From Marinobacter salexigens (lineage in GTDB: Bacteria > Pseudomonadota > Gammaproteobacteria > Pseudomonadales > Oleiphilaceae): 64,000 nt of DNA. Positions 6,255 through 15,155 of the stretch are shown here, piece after piece. The stretch's first letter is position 1. Each line of letters begins with the position of its first letter. Below the pieces are notes generated by a model. It was not told where the DNA came from. It worked only from the letters and a program-made list of their open reading frames with translations, and did not search any database. Both the position numbers and the translations under genes were made by a program. Where the stretch lies: positions 1-64,000 of the forward strand of contig NZ_JAHKPV010000008.1 in assembly GCF_018860765.1 (NCBI RefSeq). The letters run 5' to 3'.

Positions 6255-8393
6255 TCAATACTTTCCGTAGGTGCCTTCTTTGAGCGCGTCAAACAGGTTG
6301 GCGGCGGTGTGCATTTCGCCATCGTACTCTACCTGTTCGTTGCCTTTCAGCTCTACTTTGCTGCCGTCGTCGAGGGTGAACTCGTAGAGGGTGTTTTCAA
6401 GGTCTTTCTCTTTTACCAGTACGCCCTGAAAGGCTTCCGGGTTAAAGCGGAAGGTGGTGCAGCCTTTTAGGCCCATGTCGTAGGCGTAGAGGTAAATGTT
6501 TTTGAAGTCCTGATACGCGAAATCGGTGGGTACGTTCGCTGTTTTTGAGATTGAGGAGTCTACCCATTTCTGGGCGGCAGCCTGAATATCTACGTGCTGT
6601 GCCGGGCTTACATCATCTGCGGTGGTGAAGTAGCTGGGTAGTTTTTTGTCTTCTTCGTCTGAGAAGGGCATGGCACCGGGGTTTACCAGGTGGCGATAGG
6701 CCAGCAGCTCGAAGGAGAATACGTCGACTTTTTCTTTGGTTTTACGGCCTTCGCGGATGACGTTACGGGCGTAATGGTGCGAGAAGCTTGGCTCTATGCC
6801 GTTACTGGCGTTGTTGGCAAGCGACAGGCTGATGGTGCCAGTGGGTGCAATGGAGGTGTGGTGGGTAAAACGGCCACCTTTCTCAGCCAGTTTTTCAACC
6901 AGCTCTGGCTCAACTTTGGCAATTTCCTGCATGTAACGGCTGTATTTGGCGTGCAGTACGCGGCCTGGCAGTTTATCGCCGATCTTATGGCCATCTTTGG
7001 CCAGTTGAGGGTTTTTACCCATCATTTTCGGGGTAATTTCAAACTCGTCGTCCATGATGGGCGCAACGCCTTTCTCTTCGGCCAGTGCCAGCGACTGGCG
7101 CCAGCCTTCCACGGCCATTTCACGCACTACGTCTTCGGTGAACTGTACGGATTCATCAGACCCGTATGGCATACGCAGCATGGCAAGAGTTGAGCCCAAG
7201 CCCAGAATGCCCATGCCGTGACGGCGCTTGTAGGTGATTTCGTGGCGCTGCTCGGCCAGTGGCAGGCCGTTGATCTCTACTACGTTGTCCAGCATGCGGG
7301 TGAAAATGCCCACAACCTTGCGGTACTTTTCATAGTTGAAGCTGGCCTTTTCGGTGAACGGGTAGTCCACAAACTTGGTCAGGTTCACAGAACCCAGCAG
7401 GCAGCTGCCATAAGGGGGCAGGGGCTGTTCGCCGCATGGGTTGGTGGCGCGGATGTCTTCGCAGAACCAGTTGTTGTTCATCTGATTGACCTTGTCGATC
7501 AGGATGAAGCCGGGTTCTGCATAATCGTAGGTGGAGGTCATGATGGTGTCCCAGATGAACTGGGCTTTCAGGGTGCGGTAAATGCGGCACGCTACCTTGC
7601 CTTCATCGTTAACCACATAGCCGTCTAATATCGGGAAGTCACGATATACGAATTGATTTGGGTCGGTGAGGTCCAGGCCTTCTTCCGCTACTTCTTTCTC
7701 GGTAACCGGGAAGGAGAGATGCCAGTCGCTGTCGTTACGAACGGCTTCAATAAAATCTTCGGTGATCAGCAGAGACAGGTTGAACTGGCGCAGGCGGCCG
7801 TCTTCACGCTTGGCCTGAATGAAGTCGATAACATCCGGGTGGTGAACATCAAAGGTGGCCATCTGGGCACCGCGGCGGCCACCGGCAGAAGACACGGTAA
7901 AGCACATGCGGTCGAATATATCCATGAACGACAGCGGGCCAGATGTGGTTGCGCCAGCACCGGCTACGTAGGCGCCTTTCGGACGCAGAGTAGAGAATTC
8001 GTAACCAATACCACAGCCCGCTTTTAGAGTTAGGCCTGCTTCGTGGTTTTTCTCCAGAATGTCGTTCATGGAATCCTGAACGGAGCCAGATACGGTGCAG
8101 TTGATGGTGGAGGTTGCAGGCTTGTGCGCTTCGGCACCGGCGTTGGAGGTAATCCGGCCTGCGGGAATGGCGCCGTTTTTGAGGGCCCACGCAAAGTTTT
8201 TCATCTGCTCTGTGCGCACGCCTTTGTTTTCGACTTGTGCCAAGGCCGTAGCAACACGGTGGTATGTGGCGTTGATGTCTTTGTCTACAGGTTCGCCTGT
8301 CTTGGTTTTAAGCTGGTACTTGCTGTTCCAGATGTCGAGCGAAGTTTCCTGCATCGGAATCGTTGTAACCACTGCCTCTGCCTTAGCGTTCAT
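6255..8393 (-). CDS. nrdJa: B12-dependent ribonucleotide reductase, catalytic subunit NrdJa
   Basis: NrdJa carries the catalytic barrel of the class II reductase, which converts ribonucleotides to deoxyribonucleotides with a cobalamin-generated thiyl radical. From the ATG at 8393 (MNAKAEAVVTTIPMQ) it is 712 residues. I prefer this start because AGGGG lies five bases upstream; an in-frame GTG at 8435 would add 14 residues. Visible motifs are the N-terminal allosteric and substrate region (AGAEAHKPATSTINCTVSGS), the redox cysteine in STINC, and the active-site loop NPCGEQPLPPYGSC with Asn, radical Cys and Glu. The ATP-cone found in many class I enzymes is not evident. nrdJb follows 29 bases downstream. 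Confidence 0.93.
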   Translation of the reverse strand: MNAKAEAVVTTIPMQETSLDIWNSKYQLKTKTGEPVDKDINATYHRVATALAQVENKGVRTEQMKNFAWALKNGAIPAGRITSNAGAEAHKPATSTINCTVSGSVQDSMNDILEKNHEAGLTLKAGCGIGYEFSTLRPKGAYVAGAGATTSGPLSFMDIFDRMCFTVSSAGGRRGAQMATFDVHHPDVIDFIQAKREDGRLRQFNLSLLITEDFIEAVRNDSDWHLSFPVTEKEVAEEGLDLTDPNQFVYRDFPILDGYVVNDEGKVACRIYRTLKAQFIWDTIMTSTYDYAEPGFILIDKVNQMNNNWFCEDIRATNPCGEQPLPPYGSCLLGSVNLTKFVDYPFTEKASFNYEKYRKVVGIFTRMLDNVVEINGLPLAEQRHEITYKRRHGMGILGLGSTLAMLRMPYGSDESVQFTEDVVREMAVEGWRQSLALAEEKGVAPIMDDEFEITPKMMGKNPQLAKDGHKIGDKLPGRVLHAKYSRYMQEIAKVEPELVEKLAEKGGRFTHHTSIAPTGTISLSLANNASNGIEPSFSHHYARNVIREGRKTKEKVDVFSFELLAYRHLVNPGAMPFSDEEDKKLPSYFTTADDVSPAQHVDIQAAAQKWVDSSISKTANVPTDFAYQDFKNIYLYAYDMGLKGCTTFRFNPEAFQGVLVKEKDLENTLYEFTLDDGSKVELKGNEQVEYDGEMHTAANLFDALKEGTYGKY

Positions 8394-8996
8394 TGCCACC
8401 CCTAAATCTTCAAGTATGTCTGTTGTCGAAGGCACCGATTGTTGGCGCTGTCCCTGTAGAGCGCCGCAAAATCTGGGCTGACGCTCTTGCTTTCTATGCT
8501 GTTTTCAATTTTTCGCCGAAAAAACACTATATGTGGTGCTTGCGATACTCTGAGGTAACGCTCTAGCACTCAATAAACACGCACCGATTGCGGCAGCCTG
8601 TGGGGCTTTGGCCGTGGGAAAGCGCGTGTGGGCGTATGTTTGCTATACAGCTGTTAGCCCTATATGTAGTTTCATTTTGAAGGGAGTATAACAGGATATA
8701 GTGGTTTGTGAATTTAAGCGGGACTATTGATAAGTGACTTCCAGCAAAGAAAATCAATGGAAAATGGCTTGCAAGAAGGAAAACTCTGGGAAATCCGGCG
8801 CTTGAGTGGAAAAGCTAAGGATTACTATATGTTGTGATTAAAAAATGTACGCGCCAGGCTGATTTTGTTAGCAAGCCCACACAATCTGTGACTTCTGCAC
8901 GTACTCAGAATAAACGTGTCGTTAAAGTAGCGATGTGGAGTCGAACATCGCAGTGGCCCACAGGACGTGATAACGACCATAAAAAGGAAAAGAACA
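8394..8996. other. Divergent intergenic region, nrdJa / FilA-like gene
   Basis: About 600 bases contain only short ORFs with no recognisable protein. A candidate NrdR box (8524-8539) and weaker ATATGTAGT- or GATATAG-like patterns around 8657-8706 suggest that the nrdJ control region is here. I looked for a cobalamin riboswitch (B12 box, kissing loop) and did not see one. Confidence 0.5.
8524..8539 (-). promoter_or_regulatory. Candidate NrdR box upstream of nrdJa
   Basis: ACACTATATGTGGTGC resembles the 16-bp NrdR operator (ACAC-AT-rich centre-GTGT). NrdR usually binds paired boxes about 31 bp apart; the partner at about 8492-8507 is weak. NrdR is known to control nrdJab in Pseudomonas. Confidence 0.4.
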
Positions 8997-9815
8997 ATGA
9001 AAGGCCTGAAACCTACATTGCTAGCGCTGTGTATTGCAGGGGCTCCGCCTGCAGTCATGGCTGAAATACAACGCTTGGATGATTCTATGATGGGTGACAT
9101 CACGGGGCAGGCAGGCGTGAGCATTGAACTTGAAACAAAGATTGATATCGGCCGTTTCCTTTATTTTGATGAGGGTGCCTTGGCCATCGAGAACATCAGT
9201 ATTGGCGGTGCGGAGCGTACGGATTTTTTCGGGTTTAACGGGATTGGCGGGCCTACTGCCAATGACCGTCTGGACAACATTCGTATTGATATTGATGTAC
9301 TCGCCGATGGCGATGCTGCCATTAATATTGTGCCTACCAACTTTGGTGCCGTTGATTTCCGGGTTACCACAGGGGCTTGGTATTTGGCGGCGACTGATGG
9401 AAGCAATGAGTACACCGATCTGATTGATAACTTTCTAGCGGAAGGCTTGATGGCGCGGGGCTCGATTCGTATTGATACGGCCTCAGATATAATGCGCTTC
9501 AGAACGGCTTTTGCGATAGAGAACATGCAGTTTGATGTGCCGTTTCTGGGCATTGGCGTTCGCGGCATGCAAATAACCGGTGCTGATTACGACCGCAGTT
9601 TCCCAAGCCCGCTGGACCTGTTTGCCGAAGTGGATCTCTATATCTATGAAGGCGCACGGTTCTCCAACGGCTGGTCGTCTCTGGCTATTGATATGCCCTC
9701 GTTTCGGGCAGACGTTGGTATAGATGGTGTAATTATCGGCCAACAGTCGATTGGTAGTATTTTTATCGATGATTTGGCGATCACAGATACGGCCATGCGT
9801 ATCTATGGTCACTAG
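8997..9815 (+). CDS. FilA-like secreted protein (DUF6160-type)
   Basis: The protein has 272 residues with a clear signal peptide: basic MKGLKPT, a hydrophobic stretch LLALCIAGAPPAV, and cleavage after MAE or MA. The mature protein opens with IQRLDDSMMGDITGQAGVSIEL. This short motif is shared with FilA-type pilus-system proteins and related surface proteins of Acinetobacter, Marinobacter and Pseudomonas (DUF6160). The rest is beta-rich (repeated RIDIDV, AIENI, GSIFID segments). AAGGA upstream supports the ATG at 8997 rather than the GTG at 8967. It stands alone, without neighbouring fil genes, so a pilus role is uncertain. Confidence 0.6.
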   Translation: MKGLKPTLLALCIAGAPPAVMAEIQRLDDSMMGDITGQAGVSIELETKIDIGRFLYFDEGALAIENISIGGAERTDFFGFNGIGGPTANDRLDNIRIDIDVLADGDAAINIVPTNFGAVDFRVTTGAWYLAATDGSNEYTDLIDNFLAEGLMARGSIRIDTASDIMRFRTAFAIENMQFDVPFLGIGVRGMQITGADYDRSFPSPLDLFAEVDLYIYEGARFSNGWSSLAIDMPSFRADVGIDGVIIGQQSIGSIFIDDLAITDTAMRIYGH

Positions 9816-9835
9816 AGGTTAATGCAGTAAATAGA

Positions 9836-9865
9836 GCGGGAGCTCACGAGGCTCCCGCTTTTTGT
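9836..9865 (+). terminator. Rho-independent terminator after the FilA-like gene
   Basis: AGCGGGAGC pairs with GCTCCCGCT, followed by TTTTTG. It sits between two convergent genes. Confidence 0.8.
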
Positions 9866-10659
9866 TAGCCCAGCAGTAGGCTGTCGTCATCCACTGAAAG
9901 CCCGCGTTGTTTTTCAAACAACTCCAGCAGATCTTTTACTTCCAGACCTTCCCGGTCTTTGCCTTCAATATCAAACACCACTTGCCCTTGGTGCAGCATT
10001 ACCGTGCGGGTGCCCACTTCCAGCGCCTGCTTCATGCTGTGGGTAACCATCAATGCGGTTAGTTTTTGGTCTTCGATAATTTTGGTGGTGAGTTCCAACA
10101 CGAAGGCTGCCGTTTTAGGGTCCAGCGCGGCGGTGTGCTCATCCAGCAGAAGAATGGCAGAGGGCGTAAGGCTTGCCATCAACAGGCTGACTGCTTGACG
10201 CTGGCCACCCGAGAGTAGGCCCATCTTGTCGCCCAGGCGGTTCTCCAGCCCTAAGTTTAGGGAAGACAGGCTTTCCTTAAACTGCTCCATATACTGCTTT
10301 TTTACCGCTGTGCTTAGCCCACGGCGTTGGCCGCGTTTGATGGCGAGCGCGAGATTTTCCTCAATGCTCAAGCCTTCGCAGGTACCGGCTAATGGGTCTT
10401 GAAATACCCGTGCCACACGGCCCGCCCGTTTGTGGGTTGGCAATTTGGTTACGTTTACGTTGTCGACAACAATGGTGCCGCTATCGACCAGAGTTTCACC
10501 CGCCAAAGCATTCAGAAAGGTAGATTTGCCAGCTCCGTTACTACCAATCACGGTCACAAACTCACCCTGATTCACGGTGAGGCTCATACCTCGCAGAGCG
10601 GGGTTTTCCAGTGGGGTGCCTTTGCCAAAGGTAAGCCGGAGGTCGGTTGCAGTGATCAT
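9865..10659 (-). CDS. ABC transporter ATPase of an ABC_sub_bind-type importer
   Basis: This 264-residue ABC ATPase energises import. Walker A is GSNGAGKSTFLN (about residue 39), the signature motif is LLSGGQRQAVSLLMA, Walker B is ILLLDEHTAALD (His in place of the usual Pro after the Glu), and the switch His is in VTHSMKQ. GGAGG sits just before the ATG at 10659. It is the last gene of a three-gene operon with a permease and a periplasmic binding protein on the minus strand. Operons of this make-up include TrpXYZ-like systems; substrates of the family are mostly undefined, with tryptophan or other aromatic compounds suggested in some species. Confidence 0.85.
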   Translation of the reverse strand: MITATDLRLTFGKGTPLENPALRGMSLTVNQGEFVTVIGSNGAGKSTFLNALAGETLVDSGTIVVDNVNVTKLPTHKRAGRVARVFQDPLAGTCEGLSIEENLALAIKRGQRRGLSTAVKKQYMEQFKESLSSLNLGLENRLGDKMGLLSGGQRQAVSLLMASLTPSAILLLDEHTAALDPKTAAFVLELTTKIIEDQKLTALMVTHSMKQALEVGTRTVMLHQGQVVFDIEGKDREGLEVKDLLELFEKQRGLSVDDDSLLLG

Positions 10660-10668
10660 ATTGCCTCC

Positions 10669-11571
10669 TTAGGCTTTTTTACGGGTGAGTTTGCTAACTA
10701 GAGAGCTGCGCACGCCGGGCAATACAATGGCCAAAGTAACCAGGACAGCCGTTATAAGGTTGAGGTCCTGAGCCTGCAAACCGAGGAAGTCGGCGTTCAG
10801 GGCAAAGGCAATGGCCAGTCGGTAAATGATGGCGCCAACCACGCATGCAATCAAAGCTCGCACAACGGTAGACGGCGTTATAACCGCTTCGCCACCAATC
10901 AGTGATGCTAGGCCGATAACAATAACACCAACCCCCATGGTTACGTCTGCCGCGCCCTGGCTCTGTGCAAACAGCGCACCGGCGAGGCCGACCATGCCGT
11001 TTGAGACAGCAACACCAAGGATGATCATGGTGCCAGTGGCTATCCCCTGAGCGCGTGCCATTCTGGGATTAGCACCGGTGGCGCGCATGGCGAGACCGGT
11101 TTCTGACTTCATGAATCGCCAGAGCAATATCAGGGAGATAAGGATCACAATCGAAAACAGAAGCACCGGTACCTGATGGTAAGCGAGGTCTAGCGAGTAC
11201 CAAGGCGTGAGTACGGTTTCTTCGCCAAGTAACGCGATGTTCGGCCGCCCCATCACCCGAAGGTTGACGGAATATAGGGCAATCATCGTGAGAATGGATG
11301 CCAGCAGGTTCAGGATGTTCAGCTTTACGTTAAGAATGGCGGTTACTGCACCGGCGGCCATGCCTGCCAGTACCGCTGAGCCGGTTGCCAACCAGGGGTT
11401 CCAGCCTTCCATAATAAGCACGGCTGCAACAGCTGCGCCGAGGGGGAAGCTGCCGTCTACGGTCAGATCCGGGAAATCGAGTACACGAAAAGAGAGGTAA
11501 ATACCGAACGCAACCAGACCGTAGATAAGGCCAGTCTCGACTGCGCCGTAAAATGCAATTTCACTGAGCAT
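10669..11571 (-). CDS. ABC transporter permease (BPD_transp_2 type)
   Basis: This 300-residue inner-membrane permease has about eight hydrophobic segments, starting with GAVETGLIYGLVAFGIYLSF. It belongs to the branched-chain amino acid/ribose permease group by the motif FRVLDFPDLTVDGSFPLGAA and the late GLASLIGGEAV loop, where it contacts the ATPase. The gene lies between the ATPase (9 bases apart) and the binding-protein gene (69 bases, with a terminator hairpin). Substrate not known. Confidence 0.85.
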   Translation of the reverse strand: MLSEIAFYGAVETGLIYGLVAFGIYLSFRVLDFPDLTVDGSFPLGAAVAAVLIMEGWNPWLATGSAVLAGMAAGAVTAILNVKLNILNLLASILTMIALYSVNLRVMGRPNIALLGEETVLTPWYSLDLAYHQVPVLLFSIVILISLILLWRFMKSETGLAMRATGANPRMARAQGIATGTMIILGVAVSNGMVGLAGALFAQSQGAADVTMGVGVIVIGLASLIGGEAVITPSTVVRALIACVVGAIIYRLAIAFALNADFLGLQAQDLNLITAVLVTLAIVLPGVRSSLVSKLTRKKA

Positions 11572-11592
11572 GGGAAAGATTCGCTGTGGTAG

Positions 11593-11628
11593 AAAAACGG
11601 GCGGGCCCTTTATACAGAACCCGCCCGT
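11593..11628 (-). terminator. Internal terminator/attenuator between binding protein and permease genes
   Basis: On the minus strand, ACGGGCGGG pairs with CCCGCCCGT and is followed by TTTTTC. It lies 12 bases after the binding-protein stop and before the permease start. It would favour a high ratio of binding protein to membrane components, a common arrangement. Confidence 0.75.
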
Positions 11629-11640
11629 GTAAGTCAGGCG

Positions 11641-12615
11641 TTACTTGTCGCTCTTAACGATTTCTGCAGCTTCGGCGATGATGTCATCAGACAAGGTAAT
11701 GCCCATGCGCTCGCCAGCTTCCGGGTTAACAAACAGGTTGAGTTTTTCCATGGTTTCTACCGCCATATCACCCGGCTTTTCACCCTCAAGAATGCGCGCA
11801 ACCATTACGCCCGCTTGGCGGCCGTGGTCGTAGTAATCAAAACCCAGTGCTGCAACGGCGCCACGGGCAACGGTAGCTGTGTCGGCTGCAAATACTGGGA
11901 TTTTAGCGCGTTCGCCTACAGAGATGACGGCTTCGGCCGCGCTGATAACGGTGTTATCAGTAGTGAGATAAATGGCGTCGGCTTTACCCACCAATGAGCG
12001 GGCTGCGCCTAGTACTTCAGACGTTTTAGTTGCGGCACCTTTAACCAAAGGCAGGCCGCGGGCTTCCAAGCGCTCTTCGAGCAGTTCAATCAAAGACACT
12101 GCGTTGGCTTCACCGGGGTTGTATACCGTGCCAATGCGTTTGGCATCCGGAACCATGCGCAGGAGCATGTCCAGATGTTTGTCGATAGGCAGCATGTCGC
12201 TTACGCCGGTAATGTTCGCACCCGGTGCTTCAGCATTCTTTACCAGTTTCGCGCCAACTGGGTCGGTTACGGCAGCAAACACAACAGGGATGTTACGGGC
12301 GGCCGCAGCAACGGTTTGAGCGGACGGGGTTGCGATGGCCACAATCACATCCACACCTTCACCCACGAATTTGCGCGCAATCTGGGAGGCGATGGCGGAA
12401 TTGCCCTGCGCACTTTCATGCATGAGTTTCAGGTTTTCACCTTCTTTATAACCTCGTTCGGCCAGCTCATCTTTAACGCCTTGATGAACAGCATCGAGCG
12501 CTGGGTGCTCAACAATCTGTGTAATTGCGACAACCCGAGGCTCTGCAGCCATTGAAAGACTCGTCAGCGCCATTAGTGACGCGCCCAGCAGCGTGCGCAG
12601 TGTTTTCTTGGCCAT
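11641..12615 (-). CDS. ABC transporter substrate-binding protein (ABC_sub_bind family)
   Basis: The 324-residue precursor has a signal peptide (MAKKTLRTLLGASLMALTS, cleavage after MAA). It is a two-lobed periplasmic protein of the ABC_sub_bind/TrpX group: VVAITQIVEHPALDAVHQG at the N-terminus, VDVIVAIATPSAQTV, NIPVVFAAVTDPVGA and AIYLTTDNTVISA are typical blocks. The ATG at 12615 is chosen over the longer frame because GGAG lies eight bases upstream and the signal peptide starts there. It is the first gene of the importer operon; the ligand cannot be read from sequence. Confidence 0.87.
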   Translation of the reverse strand: MAKKTLRTLLGASLMALTSLSMAAEPRVVAITQIVEHPALDAVHQGVKDELAERGYKEGENLKLMHESAQGNSAIASQIARKFVGEGVDVIVAIATPSAQTVAAAARNIPVVFAAVTDPVGAKLVKNAEAPGANITGVSDMLPIDKHLDMLLRMVPDAKRIGTVYNPGEANAVSLIELLEERLEARGLPLVKGAATKTSEVLGAARSLVGKADAIYLTTDNTVISAAEAVISVGERAKIPVFAADTATVARGAVAALGFDYYDHGRQAGVMVARILEGEKPGDMAVETMEKLNLFVNPEAGERMGITLSDDIIAEAAEIVKSDK

Positions 12616-12856
12616 ATGCCTATCTCCGAGGTTTGTTACGGTGTTTGCGGTAGTTAAGGTGCGAGAGTTTATCACAGCCCCGGCAACTTGGAGATAGGGC
12701 ATGTTAGCGTGGTTGTGGCCTGATCTGACATTCTCTAGGTGAGTTTCTCATCTGTTGGCCTGAGTCACGCTTTAATGGGCCATAATGTGTTGAAATACAC
12801 TACTAAAGTCTAAATAATGACCTCAATAAATCAAATAACGAATGCAAGGAACGTTC

Positions 12857-14524
12857 ATGCAAACAAAAAACAAACTTCCGCTGGATATGGTCTATCACTG
12901 GGAGTCTGCCAAGGCGAACTCGTTGTATATGACTCAGCCTATTGGCAACGGCAAGGTGGTGGACTACACCTGGGGAAGGGCGGTTGATGAAGCTCGCCGT
13001 ATGGCGTCTTACCTAAAATCTCTGAACTTGCCAGAGAAGAGCCGTGTTGGCTTGATTTCCAAGAACTGCGCGCATTGGATCATGACTGACTGGGCCATCT
13101 GGATGGCCGGACACATTTCTGTGCCTTTGTACCCAACGCTGAATGCTGACACAGTGAACTACGTACTGAACCACGCAGAGTGTGACGTTCTGTTTGTCGG
13201 CAAGCTGGATGATTGGGACATGATGAAGCCGGGTGTGCCGGACTCTGTTCGCTGCATTTCTTACCCTTTGAGCCCACCTAACGATTTTGAAACCTGGGAC
13301 GACATAGTTGCCAAGTACCCGCCTCTGGAAGAAAACGTTCAGCGTGATGCGGATGAGCTTGCAACCATCGTTTACACCTCAGGCAGTACAGGAAAGCCCA
13401 AAGGCGTGATGCTGAGTTTCCGCAATATGGCGTTTGCCGCCGAGGGTGGCATGGAAGTTCTGCAAGTAGGCCCTGAAGAGCGCATGTTGTCTTACCTCCC
13501 GTTGGCGCACGTGTTTGAACGCACGTTCGTTGAGCTGGCATCTTTGTATGCGGGTTTTCATCTGTTTTTTGCAGAATCTCTCGACACGTTTGTTGACGAT
13601 ATGAAGCGCGCCCAACCAACGCTGTTCCTATCGGTACCGCGGCTGTGGGTTAGGTTCCAGCAGGGTGTGTTGCAAAAGCTGCCCCAGAAGAAACTCAACA
13701 AGCTGTTGAAGATTCCGGTAGTCAGCAAGCTGATCAAGAAAAAAGTCCTCAAGGGGCTGGGGCTGGATAAAGTGAAGCTGGCCGGTAGTGGCTCTGCTCC
13801 TCTGGCTGGAGATGTGCTGGATTGGTACCGGAATCTTGGTTTGGAGTTGCTTGAAGGCTACGGGATGTCCGAGAACTTTGCCTACTCGCATATCAATAAG
13901 CCGGGGCGCTCCCGTACGGGGTATGTTGGCGAATCCATGCCGGGCGTGGACACCAAAATAAGCCCTGAGGGTGAAATCCTGATCAAGAGCCCGACGACGA
14001 TGATGGGCTACTACAAGGATGAGGAAAACACCAAATCTACCTTTACGGAAGACGGCTATTTGAAAACCGGCGATAAGGGCGAAATCGACGAGATGGGTCG
14101 CCTGAAAATCACCGGTCGGATGAAGGAGATTTTCAAAACCAGCAAAGGTAAGTACATTGCGCCTGCGCCGATTGAAAACAAACTGATGGCAAACCAGTCG
14201 ATTGAATTGGTCTGTGTGTCTGGTGCTAATCAGACCCAGCCTTTTGCCATGATTCAGTTGGCAGAGGGCATTAGGCCGACGCTTGGTGATCCGAATGTGC
14301 GTAAGGAGCTTGAAGCGGAATTGACAGAACTGGTCGAAAAGGTGAATAAAACCGTGGATCCTCACGAGCAGTTGGCCTTTGTGATCATTGTTAGCGACGA
14401 GTGGACGATTGAGAACAGCTTCCTGACGCCAACGTTGAAACTCAAGCGGAACGTGGTTGAAAATACCTATGAAAATCAGGTAAACGAATGGTATGCGCAG
14501 CGTAAGAAGGTTGTTTGGCAGTAA
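12857..14524 (+). CDS. AMP-binding long-chain acyl-CoA synthetase-like protein
   Basis: This 555-residue member of the adenylate-forming family activates carboxylic acids with ATP and CoA. The P-loop TSGSTGKPKG lies near residue 180, followed by LPLAHVFER, GYGMSE (A5), YLKTGDKG (A7), GRMKEIFKTSKGKYIAP (A8/A10 region) and a late Lys-rich tail. Long-chain fatty acid is the likely substrate from the overall resemblance to FadD15/ACSL-type proteins, but this is inferred. AAGGA six bases upstream supports the ATG at 12857 over the one at 12842. In oil- and wax-degrading Marinobacter such enzymes feed beta-oxidation and wax-ester synthesis. It is divergent from the importer operon. Confidence 0.85.
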   Translation: MQTKNKLPLDMVYHWESAKANSLYMTQPIGNGKVVDYTWGRAVDEARRMASYLKSLNLPEKSRVGLISKNCAHWIMTDWAIWMAGHISVPLYPTLNADTVNYVLNHAECDVLFVGKLDDWDMMKPGVPDSVRCISYPLSPPNDFETWDDIVAKYPPLEENVQRDADELATIVYTSGSTGKPKGVMLSFRNMAFAAEGGMEVLQVGPEERMLSYLPLAHVFERTFVELASLYAGFHLFFAESLDTFVDDMKRAQPTLFLSVPRLWVRFQQGVLQKLPQKKLNKLLKIPVVSKLIKKKVLKGLGLDKVKLAGSGSAPLAGDVLDWYRNLGLELLEGYGMSENFAYSHINKPGRSRTGYVGESMPGVDTKISPEGEILIKSPTTMMGYYKDEENTKSTFTEDGYLKTGDKGEIDEMGRLKITGRMKEIFKTSKGKYIAPAPIENKLMANQSIELVCVSGANQTQPFAMIQLAEGIRPTLGDPNVRKELEAELTELVEKVNKTVDPHEQLAFVIIVSDEWTIENSFLTPTLKLKRNVVENTYENQVNEWYAQRKKVVWQ

Positions 14525-14547
14525 TGTGTAAGCTGTAGTTCGTTCAG

Positions 14548-14580
14548 ATCAGGCCCGGCTAAGCCGGGCCTGATTCGTTT
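14548..14580 (+). terminator. Terminator after the acyl-CoA synthetase gene
   Basis: A perfect 12-bp stem, ATCAGGCCCGGC/GCCGGGCCTGAT with loop TAA, is followed by TCGTTTT. The T tract is short. Confidence 0.6.
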
Positions 14581-14651
14581 TAGAGCCGACATTGGTCGCA
14601 TAGGGAAACGCGGATGACGGGCATAGAATTAACTCATATTAGGAGGGGTTT

Positions 14652-15143
14652 ATGGCTCAGCTTTCTGCATTCCAAAAGCGTATTCATGAGGAAATTCCGC
14701 TTTCCCGTGCGCTTGGTATCGAATTGCATTCTTGGGATGGCAGTTCTCTGCTTATCAGTGCGCCGCTAGCGCCTAATACCAACCACCAAGGCACCGGTTT
14801 TGGTGGGAGCGTTTACTCGGTGGCTGTAACCGCGGCTTGGGGGCTTACGGAGCTTGCACTGGCCGATCTCGGTTTAAAGGGCAGCGTGGTGGTACAGACG
14901 GGCAGTATTGATTATCTGGACCCGGTGACCTCGGATTTCTACGCGATTTGCCGCCTGCCGGGCGATGAGATACCGGAACGTTTCAGAAAGAGTCTGGCTA
15001 GACACGGCAAAGGACGTTTGGATTTGACCACTGAGGTGTTCTGCGGAACGCCGAACAACTTGCCCCAAGGTGATCCTGTGGCCGTGTTTCAAGGCCGGTT
15101 TGTGGTCCAAGATGCTCGCTCAAAACTGGCGCCCCAGCTTTGA
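14652..15143 (+). CDS. YiiD-type hotdog thioesterase
   Basis: This 163-residue protein resembles the C-terminal thioesterase domain of YiiD (putative thioesterase family). Motifs are LGIELHSWDG near the start, then APLAPNTNHQGTGFGGSVYSVAVTAAWG, where the catalytic region and the long hotdog helix lie, and VVVQTGSIDYLDPV. It lacks the acetyltransferase half of YiiD. A very strong AGGAGG precedes the ATG. It is a stand-alone gene convergent with fbpB, and its proximity to an acyl-CoA synthetase suggests acyl-CoA turnover, though they are not clearly one operon. Confidence 0.75.
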   Translation: MAQLSAFQKRIHEEIPLSRALGIELHSWDGSSLLISAPLAPNTNHQGTGFGGSVYSVAVTAAWGLTELALADLGLKGSVVVQTGSIDYLDPVTSDFYAICRLPGDEIPERFRKSLARHGKGRLDLTTEVFCGTPNNLPQGDPVAVFQGRFVVQDARSKLAPQL

Positions 15144-15155
15144 GGTGACGACGCA

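Noticed and set aside
8657-8706. A canonical NrdR box pair
   Set aside because: The two candidates are 34 bases apart start to start rather than about 31, and match the consensus weakly; kept only as a note.
8394-8996. Cobalamin riboswitch upstream of the B12-dependent reductase
   Set aside because: No B12 box or typical core could be matched on the minus strand by eye.
13628-14365. 245-codon minus-strand ORF
   Set aside because: Fully antisense to the acyl-CoA synthetase gene, low-complexity shadow composition and no family resemblance.
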